Source: a bacterium (GTDB taxonomy: Bacteria; Margulisbacteria; Marinamargulisbacteria; JAAEMD01). Taken from it: a stretch of DNA of 5,108 bases. A program made the translations under genes and the position numbers. The notes under the pieces were generated by a model. It was not told the DNA's origin, did not search any database, and saw only the letters and a list, made by a program, of their open reading frames with translations. The stretch lies in contig JAAEMD010000442.1 of the NCBI GenBank assembly GCA_024225875.1, positions 1 through 5,108 of the forward strand, in the 5' to 3' direction. Shown piece by piece: positions 1-5,108 of this stretch (position 1 is its first letter; each line of letters begins with the position of its first letter).

Positions 1-1
1 C

Positions 2-127
2 CTCCTGAGGAAAACTGCTATTAATTTACTAAAACAAGAATCCTCTCTTGCAAAAAAAAGCATTCGGCTCAAACGTCTTAATGCTTCCAAAAATAGCGAC
101 TACCTAGCTAGGGTCATTGGAATTTAG
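2..127 (+). CDS. ISAs1-family transposase, C-terminal fragment (5' end outside window)
   Basis: An open frame enters from the left edge and runs 41 codons to a TAG at 125-127. The peptide begins LLRKTAINLLKQESSLAKKS and continues with a KRLNASKNSDYL segment ending in VIGI. This fits the typical C-terminus of ISAs1/H-repeat DDE transposases: an (I/L)RR-A-LNLLKQE helix, then K-(S/G)I-x-x-KR-x-x-A-x-x-x-x-YL. The role in that family is cut-and-paste transposition. The catalytic residues lie upstream and cannot be judged, so whether the full gene is intact is unknown. The stop codon falls within the terminal inverted repeat, a compact arrangement normal for such elements. Family assignment rests on remembered consensus over only 41 residues. 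Confidence 0.75.
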   Translation, partial: LLRKTAINLLKQESSLAKKSIRLKRLNASKNSDYLARVIGI

Positions 128-141
128 ATGCGATTGCCCTG
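123..141 (+). repeat. Right terminal inverted repeat of the IS (one copy visible)
   Basis: The 19-base segment TTTAGATGCGATTGCCCTG contains the transposase stop codon (TAG, 125-127) and ends in CCCTG. Its reverse complement, starting CAGGGCAATCGCATC, would be expected at the left end of the element beyond the window. Only one copy is visible, so the call depends on resemblance to ISAs1-family ends and on its position directly after the transposase frame. Confidence 0.65.
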
Positions 142-159
142 TTACTTTATACTGATCTA

Positions 160-187
160 TTGCTTTTAACAGAAAAAACACTATAAT
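160..187 (+). promoter_or_regulatory. Candidate sigma-70-type promoter for the 98-residue ORF
   Basis: A perfect -10 hexamer TATAAT lies at 182-187. It is preceded after 16 bases by a partial -35 element, TTGCTT, at 160-165 (the TTG matches, the rest does not). Transcription would start roughly at 194-196, giving a very short leader before the ATG at 207. The promoter lies wholly to the right of the inferred IS end at 141, so it belongs to the target DNA and not to the element. Confidence 0.55.
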
Positions 188-195
188 ATTAAGTT

Positions 196-201
196 AAGGA
201 A
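196..201 (+). promoter_or_regulatory. Shine-Dalgarno for the 98-residue ORF
   Basis: AAGGAA at 196-201 is followed by 5 bases and then ATG at 207. This spacing supports 207 as the real start and supports the ORF as a translated gene. Confidence 0.6.
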
Positions 202-206
202 ATAAT

Positions 207-503
207 ATGGACATTCAACCTAAAAGACGTCAGACCACAGAGTGGGAAAGCACAAAAGGCACAATACATAACGTAGCTGATGCAACGGCTGTTGTGCTTG
301 GTATCAAAAAAAAGAAGGTTAAGATAAAAAAAACAAAGATCAAAGATATCTCCAGGGGACTTGCAGAAGTAGCTTATTCTATGGGCGAAACAAATGATCC
401 TGAAGATTATGCAGATCTAATTACTGAAGATATTTTCGAGGCCTTTAAAAAAATTGAGGAACGTCAGGCTAAACAAAAGAAAAAAGATAACCGTTCAGCA
501 TAA
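207..503 (+). CDS. Small lysine-rich hypothetical protein (98 residues)
   Basis: I do not recognise this protein. It begins MDIQPKRRQTTEWESTKGTI and has no signal peptide, membrane segment or cysteine, so a cytoplasmic protein is likely. Three parts can be seen. Residues 1-33 are mixed. A strongly basic stretch at about 34-46 (IKKKKVKIKKTKIKD) could bind nucleic acid or another polyanion. The rest looks helical: an acidic patch (ETNDPEDYADLITED, about 61-75) followed by a charged tail (FEAFKKIEERQAKQKKKDNR) that may form a short amphipathic or coiled-coil helix. A perfect TATAAT and a well-spaced AAGGAA precede the start, which argues for a real gene despite its size. It converges with mfd and overlaps its 3' end by 9 bp. 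DNA- or RNA-binding is only an inference from charge, and no function is assigned. Confidence 0.7.
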   Translation: MDIQPKRRQTTEWESTKGTIHNVADATAVVLGIKKKKVKIKKTKIKDISRGLAEVAYSMGETNDPEDYADLITEDIFEAFKKIEERQAKQKKKDNRSA

Positions 504-2594
504 CTGCTCTCTTACATAGTCAAAAAAATTTCTCACAGAATCCGGCACAGAACCATAACGATCAATCATTTCAGAAATAAGATCATTTAATTTATCTACA
601 GAATTCAAGTTCATAATTCTTTTATACATTGCTAACCGCTCATCTGCGGCTGAAATATAATCTTCCGAAATATAAACACTAATCTCCGGGTTAATAAAAA
701 ATGCCGGCTTATTTCTAGTAATCGGGGACTTTACTTTGTTAACAGATTCTTCCAGAAGTTTACAGTAAAGCTCAAATCCAACCGATACAATATGACCATG
801 CTGCTTATGACCAAGCATTGTGCCTGCGCCCCTTATCTCAAGGTCCCTTAATGCTATTTTATAGCCAGCTCCAAGCACAGCATATTCTTTGATAGCTTTT
901 AACCTTTTCCTGGCTTTATCACTAAGAATTTTACCATCTTCATGCATTAAATAAGCATAACCCTGTTTATCAGTGCGGCCAACCCGGCCTCTTAACTGAT
1001 GAATTTGAGAAAGACCAAAATTTTCAGCTTCCTCAATAATAATTGTATTAGCATTAGCAACATCAAGACCGCTTTCAATAATCGTAGTACAAATTAAGAC
1101 ATCTATTTTATTATTAAAAAATTCAAACATAATATTCTGCAGCTCATTTTCCTTCATCTGTCCATGTGCAACTGCAAACTTTATACCAGGCAATAAACGC
1201 TTTAAATATTCAAAACGAACATCTATAGTCTTAACCTTATTATGGATATAAAAAACCTGACCTCCCCTTTTTATTTCAGAAAAGATCGCCCGTTCTATAA
1301 TAGAGTCCTGAAAAACAGATACTGCAGTTAAAACAGGTTTTTTTAATTTTGGCGGGGTTTCTATATTAGAAAATGCTTTTGCACCTGTCAGTGCCATATA
1401 AAGAGTTCTTGGTATAGGGGTAGCACTTACAGAAAGCACATCTACATTAGACTTAATCTTTTTTATCTTCTCCTTATGAAATACCCCGAAACGCTGCTCT
1501 TCATCAATTATCAACAGACCAAGATCATAAAATTCTATATCTTTTTGTAAAAGACGGTGAGTACCAATAACAAGGTTAACCTTTCCCTTTTTCAAGTCAT
1601 TAATAATTATTTTCTGTTCTTTCTTATCCCTGAAGCGAGACAACACATCCACCCTGTATGGAAAATCCTTAAACCTTTTATCAAATCTTCTGAAATGCTG
1701 CTCTGCTAAAATAGTTGTAGGAACCAGAACTGCAACCTGCTTTCCACTTTGAACTGCCTTAAATGCTGCTCTGATCAAAACCTCTGTTTTACCATAACCA
1801 ACATCTCCACAAATTATCCGGTCCATAGGTCTATGAGATTCCATATCTCTTTTAACTTCTCTTATAGCTTTTTCCTGATCACTTGTCACTTCATGCTTGA
1901 AATCTTTTTCCAGATCTATTTGCCATAAACTATCTTCACCAAAGGCAAAACCTTTCTGAGCCGACCTTATCTTATATAACAGGTAAATATCTGCTGCCAG
2001 CTCCTGTGCTGCTTTTTTTGCTCTTGACTTTACCCTCTGCCAAACCCCGTCATAAAGAGCATTCACCTTAGGTTCAAATTCACCAGCCGAGTATTTATGA
2101 ACCTTGTGTAACTTATCCAGGGGAACATAGATCTTATCCTCTCCCTTATATTTTATATATACATACTCACCCTCATACCCTCTTAAAACCATTCTAACCA
2201 GTCCTTGATAATAACCAATACCATAATCATCATGTACAATATAATCTCCTGCTTTGATATCTGATACGATATCCTCATTTACACTCGAAACAGCATAAAA
2301 ATTATCGTGCCATTGATCTTTTACCAGTATTTCTGTAGCTGTAATAGAAGATATTGACCTCTGATTATGGACATTAAAAGAATTTAATCTATCTATTTCA
2401 TTATCAAAATACTCAATACGTAAAGGATGAGACTGATTATAAGGATAAATATCTATGATAGCGCCTCTGAGCGCAAATTCGCCAGGTTCTAAAACCATAT
2501 TTACCCGTACATAGCCAGTATCTACCAGATCTTTAATAAGATCATTATACCCGGGCACGTTTTTATTTTTATCTATAACAATTTTTTTAATCAT
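495..2594 (-). CDS. mfd: Short Mfd-like transcription-repair coupling factor lacking UvrB-like domains 1a/2 and domain 3
   Basis: Superfamily 2 DNA translocase of the Mfd type; in the family it binds stalled RNA polymerase, pushes it forward or off DNA by ATP hydrolysis, and recruits UvrA. Domains seen in order: part of UvrB-like domain 1b (about 20-80, GYVRV...EPGEF...RGAIIDIYP...QRS); CarD-like RNA-polymerase-interaction domain (about 113-185, GDYIVHDDYGIGYYQG, YVPLDKL); motor domain 1 with Walker A GDVGYGKTE (263-271), DEEQ (364-367) and SATPIPRTL (390-398); motor domain 2 with TTIIESGLD (503-511) and QLRGRVGR (533-540); RecG/Mfd translocation motif (about 565-595, LGAGYKIALRDLEIRGAG); and the first part of domain 7 (about 635-699, EMIDRYGSVP). 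It has 699 residues against 1148 in E. coli. Only about 30 residues separate domain 1b from the polymerase-binding domain, where E. coli has roughly 200. The start is fixed by ATG at 2594 with AGG 7 bases upstream and an in-frame TAG at 2625-2627. All motor motifs are intact, so it is probably active. RecG is excluded by the polymerase-binding domain and the lack of a wedge domain. Confidence 0.93.
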   Translation of the reverse strand: MIKKIVIDKNKNVPGYNDLIKDLVDTGYVRVNMVLEPGEFALRGAIIDIYPYNQSHPLRIEYFDNEIDRLNSFNVHNQRSISSITATEILVKDQWHDNFYAVSSVNEDIVSDIKAGDYIVHDDYGIGYYQGLVRMVLRGYEGEYVYIKYKGEDKIYVPLDKLHKVHKYSAGEFEPKVNALYDGVWQRVKSRAKKAAQELAADIYLLYKIRSAQKGFAFGEDSLWQIDLEKDFKHEVTSDQEKAIREVKRDMESHRPMDRIICGDVGYGKTEVLIRAAFKAVQSGKQVAVLVPTTILAEQHFRRFDKRFKDFPYRVDVLSRFRDKKEQKIIINDLKKGKVNLVIGTHRLLQKDIEFYDLGLLIIDEEQRFGVFHKEKIKKIKSNVDVLSVSATPIPRTLYMALTGAKAFSNIETPPKLKKPVLTAVSVFQDSIIERAIFSEIKRGGQVFYIHNKVKTIDVRFEYLKRLLPGIKFAVAHGQMKENELQNIMFEFFNNKIDVLICTTIIESGLDVANANTIIIEEAENFGLSQIHQLRGRVGRTDKQGYAYLMHEDGKILSDKARKRLKAIKEYAVLGAGYKIALRDLEIRGAGTMLGHKQHGHIVSVGFELYCKLLEESVNKVKSPITRNKPAFFINPEISVYISEDYISAADERLAMYKRIMNLNSVDKLNDLISEMIDRYGSVPDSVRNFFDYVREQLC

Positions 2595-2601
2595 ACTAAT
2601 A

Positions 2602-2604
2602 CCT
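2602..2604 (-). promoter_or_regulatory. Weak Shine-Dalgarno deciding the mfd start
   Basis: On the minus strand the bases before the start read ACAGGTATTAGT then ATG. The AGG core sits 7 bases from the ATG, the right spacing but a weak match. The ten codons between this ATG and the upstream in-frame TAG (2625-2627) contain no ATG, GTG or TTG, so no longer Mfd can start in this frame. Confidence 0.45.
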
Positions 2605-2688
2605 GTAATATTTGAAGCTGTAATCTACTAAGCAGAACCAAAAAATATTATAAATCAGCTAAAGTTATTATAATAGCTGTCTTTTAAT

Positions 2689-2708
2689 AAAAAACAGCTG
2701 GCTCTGTT
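2689..2708 (-). terminator. Weak candidate terminator after dsbD
   Basis: On the minus strand AACAG-(6-base loop)-CTGTT is followed by TTTT, then ATT, giving a short 5-bp stem and a T-tract. It lies about 65 bases past the dsbD stop, so a role in ending or attenuating dsbD transcription is possible. The stem is weak and competes with the longer stem-loop at 2675-2699, so most transcripts may read through into mfd. Confidence 0.25.
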
Positions 2709-2773
2709 ATAAAGTCTCTAATTCTCATATATTATTTAATGTACTTCAGATAATGTTATTTTAATCTGAATTT

Positions 2774-4906
2774 TTAGTCTCTGCCCTGTTCCAGAGCATC
2801 CAGTAACCTGGACACGGTTAGAATTTCCGGCAGGATAACCGGCTCTTCCTCACCTGGCCTGTATAAAATATACAAGGGCACTCCACTTCTACCATAAGAA
2901 CGAATAATTTTAGCTGTATTCTCATCTTTTTTTGTCCAGTCAACTTCTATTGCAGTCATATCTAACTGTTTGAAACGTTCTTCTACTTTAGCTGAGCTGA
3001 AAATAACCTCATTGAATTTACAGGTTATGCACCATGCAGCTGTAAATTTAATAAAAACATAGCTGTCATTACCCTTTAATTCTTCTACTTTACCATTTAA
3101 TTCTTCAATTTCAACCTGGGAAAACCGTTCCCAGCTGATCCCTGAATCCAGATCAGAACCAGAGGTTTTATCACCGGAATAACGACTAATATTATCAATA
3201 ACATTCATAAAACTATAGATAATAAGTAATAATAAAATAACCTTTGCTATCATCTTTTTGTAATTTTTAAAATTCTCAACCAGGGGCAGCAGCCATACTG
3301 CAAAGCCCGTAAAAAACAAGGCAGACCACAGCCTTATAACCAGGCCCAGATCTGTCTGAAGACCAAGTACCCAGGAAAGCCAGATTACCGTTCCATAAAC
3401 AGGAAAGGCCAGAAACTGTTTAAAACGCACCATCCAGGGCCCTGGTCTGGGGATAAATTTTAAAAGTTCAGGGTTTGCAGAGAGAACAACATAAGGAAAG
3501 GCCATTCCCAGACCTAAAAACGTAAATATAGAAAATGTCACAAGTGGCGATTTTGCCAGAGCTACGCCAAGGGCAACACCCATAAAAGGTGCTGTACAGG
3601 GGGTTGCAATAATTGTTGCCAGCAATCCACTTAAAAAAGACATAAGCAGACCTGATTTACCAGACACCCTTCCTGATAACCATGAAGGAAATAAGGAAAT
3701 ATCAAAGAAGCCAAATAGACTCATACTCATTATAAAAAAGAGAAAAGCAAGGAAAATAATAAAAGGCGGATGTTGAAGCTGGAAGCCCCAGCCTGCATAT
3801 AATCCACCTAAACGTAATATAAGAATAATATCTGCCATAACCCAGAAAGTAATTACTACCCCGGCCGCAAAAAAAAGAGCATGTAAAACAGGTTTATATT
3901 CTTTTTCACCTGATCTGGCTACAGCATTAGACTGTTGTACAAAGCCCAGAACCTTAATTGAAAGCACAGGCAGTACACAGGGCATAAGATTTAACAGTAT
4001 CCCACCTGTAAAAGCAAAGATTAATATTAAATATAAACTATGTGTAGCTGGTTTTTCATTAACAGCTCTGACAGGCTCTTTTATACGCAGTGATTTAATT
4101 GTACCTGAGTTATCGAATCCTGAGTTAGAAACAAGAACTCCTCTTAAAGCCAGGGGTTTATCTGCTGTTTCCAGAAGTTTAAGCTCCAGTACATAACCAT
4201 AACCTGTTTTCTTCATTTTCTGTGGCACAGAAAAATCTATTACTTTTGTCTGGTATGGAAAAAACTGCATATCTTTTAATTTTCCCGTATATCCATCCGG
4301 CCTTCTCAACTCAATAGTGAGCTTATTACCGCTAATTACAGGCTCTATACCCCATTTATACTCACCTGCCGGTAATTTGTTTTTCGTATTTTCTATCAAG
4401 TCCTTATGCCTGTAATTAACTACTGCTTTATCTGAAACTTTTAATATCAGTTCAACACTATCATTTTCAGGAACACAGTTTTTATGGCAGGACAGCCATT
4501 CGATATCTGCTTTTATCTTTAAATCCGAAACAGTATCAATCTCTTCAGTCACTTCAATACTGTAAAGCATGGTTAACTGTTTATAATAACCAAAGCTTAT
4601 ATATGGTTCTTTCCCAAACTGCTCAGGATACGGCCAGGGCAGAGCCTTAACCTTAAAACCTTCAGGTAAATGCCAGTTTATTTTTGGCGGATAACCTGAA
4701 AATCCCGGGTTCTTCCAGTATAAATGCCACCCGTCCGGCAATCTTATCTGAGCAGCAACTAAAAAAGTCTGCCCTGGCACAATTTCAGAGTATTCAGAAA
4801 AAATATATGCTTTACCCGCACCTTTAGCATCAGGGACAGATTCCGCTGCCACAGGAACATTAAACTGAAATAACAAAAATAATAGAACAGAAAAGAATCT
4901 AGACAT
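2774..4906 (-). CDS. dsbD: ScsB-like DsbD thiol:disulfide interchange protein (membrane reductant conductor)
   Basis: Inner-membrane protein that in this family takes electrons from cytoplasmic thioredoxin and passes them through three cysteine pairs to periplasmic thiol proteins. The 710-residue protein has a signal peptide (about 1-21, cleavage near PVAA/ES). A large periplasmic N-terminal region (about 22-288) carries C140-x3-C144 (LSCHKNCVPE). Eight predicted membrane segments span about 290-570, with C310 (NLMPCVLP) and C437 (ATPCTAPF). A thioredoxin-like C-terminal domain (about 592-705) has the active site WCITC (C626, C629) and a cis-proline loop GVPLY. These are the only six cysteines in the protein. 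The N-terminal region is about twice that of E. coli DsbD (565 residues in all), and the CxxxC motif matches ScsB-type proteins better than classical DsbD. Its substrates cannot be told: no DsbC, DsbG, CcmG or Scs partner lies in the window. The start is well supported by AAGGAG 7 bases upstream. mfd lies 179 bp downstream on the same strand. Confidence 0.93.
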   Translation of the reverse strand: MSRFFSVLLFLLFQFNVPVAAESVPDAKGAGKAYIFSEYSEIVPGQTFLVAAQIRLPDGWHLYWKNPGFSGYPPKINWHLPEGFKVKALPWPYPEQFGKEPYISFGYYKQLTMLYSIEVTEEIDTVSDLKIKADIEWLSCHKNCVPENDSVELILKVSDKAVVNYRHKDLIENTKNKLPAGEYKWGIEPVISGNKLTIELRRPDGYTGKLKDMQFFPYQTKVIDFSVPQKMKKTGYGYVLELKLLETADKPLALRGVLVSNSGFDNSGTIKSLRIKEPVRAVNEKPATHSLYLILIFAFTGGILLNLMPCVLPVLSIKVLGFVQQSNAVARSGEKEYKPVLHALFFAAGVVITFWVMADIILILRLGGLYAGWGFQLQHPPFIIFLAFLFFIMSMSLFGFFDISLFPSWLSGRVSGKSGLLMSFLSGLLATIIATPCTAPFMGVALGVALAKSPLVTFSIFTFLGLGMAFPYVVLSANPELLKFIPRPGPWMVRFKQFLAFPVYGTVIWLSWVLGLQTDLGLVIRLWSALFFTGFAVWLLPLVENFKNYKKMIAKVILLLLIIYSFMNVIDNISRYSGDKTSGSDLDSGISWERFSQVEIEELNGKVEELKGNDSYVFIKFTAAWCITCKFNEVIFSSAKVEERFKQLDMTAIEVDWTKKDENTAKIIRSYGRSGVPLYILYRPGEEEPVILPEILTVSRLLDALEQGRD

Positions 4907-4913
4907 AAAAAAT

Positions 4914-4919
4914 CTCCTT
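4914..4919 (-). promoter_or_regulatory. Strong Shine-Dalgarno for dsbD
   Basis: AAGGAG on the minus strand lies 7 bases before the ATG at 4906. This fixes the start, just ahead of a good signal peptide. Its first two bases overlap the TAA stop (4918-4920) of a possible 19-codon leader ORF. Confidence 0.8.
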
Positions 4920-4977
4920 ATAACTGTATTATGGCTGCAATAGCCGAATGTTTCACTGGTTTTTTAAAAAAACTCAT
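4918..4977 (-). CDS. Possible 19-residue leader peptide ORF upstream of dsbD
   Basis: An ATG at 4977 opens a 19-codon frame, MSFFKKPVKHSAIAAIIQL, whose TAA stop (4918-4920) overlaps the dsbD Shine-Dalgarno. This geometry would let ribosomes ending the leader affect initiation at dsbD, 11 bases further on. No good Shine-Dalgarno precedes the leader ATG (AAGAT is the nearest), and an ORF this short can occur by chance. An in-frame TAA lies just upstream, so it is not part of a longer gene. Translation is unproven. Confidence 0.22.
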   Translation of the reverse strand: MSFFKKPVKHSAIAAIIQL

Positions 4978-4985
4978 TTTTTATC

Positions 4986-5004
4986 TTATATTATCATAAT
5001 ATAA
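4986..5004. promoter_or_regulatory. AT-only palindrome upstream of dsbD, possible PerR/Fur-family operator
   Basis: TTATATTAT-C-ATAATATAA is a perfect inverted repeat with 9-bp arms and a single central base, 79-98 bases upstream of the dsbD start. The inner 15 bases match 10 of 14 defined positions of the PerR-box consensus TTATAATnATTATAA, and the 9-1-9 geometry is that of Fur-family sites. A -10-like hexamer (GATAAT on the minus strand, 4990-4995) lies inside it, so a bound protein could block transcription. No clear -35 is visible. The composition is almost purely A/T, so chance is a serious alternative. Confidence 0.3.
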
Positions 5005-5108
5005 ATTCATTAAAATTTATCCAGCTATAGTCAGTCCAAAGTAAAAAGCCCGAAATAACAGAGAAAAAGCATGAATTTTTTAGGTATAAAATTGAGATAA
5101 TAGAGGTA

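Larger units (their letters stand above)
1..141 (+). mobile_element. Right end of an ISAs1-family insertion sequence (partial)
   Basis: The left edge of the window lies inside an insertion sequence. The sequence shows the C-terminal end of a transposase reading frame (2-127), followed at once by a terminal sequence ending in GCGATTGCCCTG. From memory of the ISAs1 (H-repeat) family, the ends have this GATGCG...GCCCTG form and the transposase stops at or inside the terminal repeat, as here. The element should end at about 141, and the target duplication, usually 8-10 bp in this family, would begin at 142 (TTACTTTAT...). The other end and the other copy of the duplication are outside the window, so the boundary is inferred from one side only. 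Confidence 0.78.
2595..2773 (-). other. Spacer between dsbD and mfd with overlapping stem-loops and -10-like hexamers
   Basis: This AT-rich spacer has no coding capacity that I can see and no remnant of an Mfd N-terminus. On the minus strand it holds several inverted repeats. TTCAGAT/ATCTGAA (2764-2770 with 2745-2751) lies 3 bases after the dsbD stop and has no T-tract in the gene's direction. AACAG/CTGTT (2704-2708 with 2693-2697) is followed by TTTT. AGCTGTTTTTT pairs with AAAAGACAGCT (2689-2699 with 2675-2685, one G-U pair, 3-base loop). CAGCTA/TAGCTG (2674-2679 with 2656-2661) also occurs. Two perfect TATAAT hexamers (2667-2672 and 2647-2652) could be -10 elements for mfd, but neither has a convincing -35. 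Confidence 0.4.

Noticed and set aside
207..494. Continuation of Mfd domain 7 beyond its TGA on the minus strand
   Set aside because: Reading on past the stop gives hydrophobic, Phe/Leu-rich sequence that is the antisense of the lysine-rich gene and does not resemble Mfd.
2595..2773. A frameshifted or degraded Mfd N-terminus upstream of the mfd start
   Set aside because: The spacer is only 179 bp, has an in-frame TAG at 2625-2627, and shows no Mfd-like residues. The missing domains would need well over 1 kb.
2745..2775. Plus-strand intrinsic terminator (TTCAGAT...ATCTGAATTTTT)
   Set aside because: The stem is followed by T residues only on the plus strand, where no gene ends nearby, and its loop is 12 bases. 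It is kept only as an inverted repeat in the spacer entry.
4959..4973. GTTTTTTAAAAAAAC as a regulatory hairpin
   Set aside because: This is a simple T-run next to an A-run in an AT-rich leader, with no supporting structure. It is likely low-complexity sequence.
5034..5045. dsbD -35 box (TTGGAC or TTTACT on the minus strand)
   Set aside because: No acceptable -10 lies 16-18 bases downstream of TTGGAC, and TTTACT pairs only with a poor GATAAA, so the promoter could not be fixed.
5085..5108. Divergent promoter and ribosome binding site (TATAAA at 5085-5090, GAGG near the window end) for a plus-strand gene to the right
   Set aside because: There is no matching -35 and no start codon in the window. 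These are short AT-rich matches at the edge and cannot be supported.
1..5108. CRISPR array, tRNA, rRNA or a multi-gene defence system
   Set aside because: No regularly spaced repeats, RNA gene features or defence-type domains are visible. The identified genes are an IS end, a small unknown, Mfd and DsbD.

Overview
This window is AT-rich bacterial DNA holding two large minus-strand genes, one small plus-strand gene, and the right end of an insertion sequence. The dsbD/scsB-type gene has a signal peptide and needs a periplasm-like compartment, which points to a Gram-negative-type (diderm) bacterium. I cannot place the phylum. The very short Mfd suggests a lineage or genome with an unusual or reduced repair gene set, but that is inference.

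Layout, left to right. Positions 1-141 are the end of an ISAs1-type insertion sequence: the last 41 codons of its transposase and its terminal inverted repeat. Just beyond the IS end lies a good promoter (perfect TATAAT) and a ribosome binding site driving a 98-residue, lysine-rich protein of unknown function (207-503, plus). It converges with mfd (495-2594, minus), and the two coding regions overlap tail to tail by 9 bp. A 179-bp spacer (2595-2773) with overlapping stem-loops follows. Next is a ScsB-like DsbD (2774-4906, minus) with all six redox cysteines, and then its leader region (4907-5108), which carries a strong Shine-Dalgarno, a possible 19-codon leader ORF and an AT-only palindrome resembling a PerR/Fur-family operator.

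Functionally, the DsbD/ScsB protein should carry reducing power from cytoplasmic thioredoxin across the inner membrane to periplasmic thiol proteins. The Mfd-like protein keeps the RNA-polymerase-interaction domain and the complete translocase motor. It lacks the UvrB-like domains 1a and 2 (UvrA recruitment), domain 3, and the last part of domain 7. It may therefore push or release stalled RNA polymerase without recruiting nucleotide excision repair in the usual way. dsbD and mfd share a strand and could be co-transcribed, but nothing in their functions links them and the spacer is long enough for mfd to have its own promoter.

The most interesting point is the natural-looking minimal Mfd. I see no evidence for a new multi-gene defence or mobile system here.
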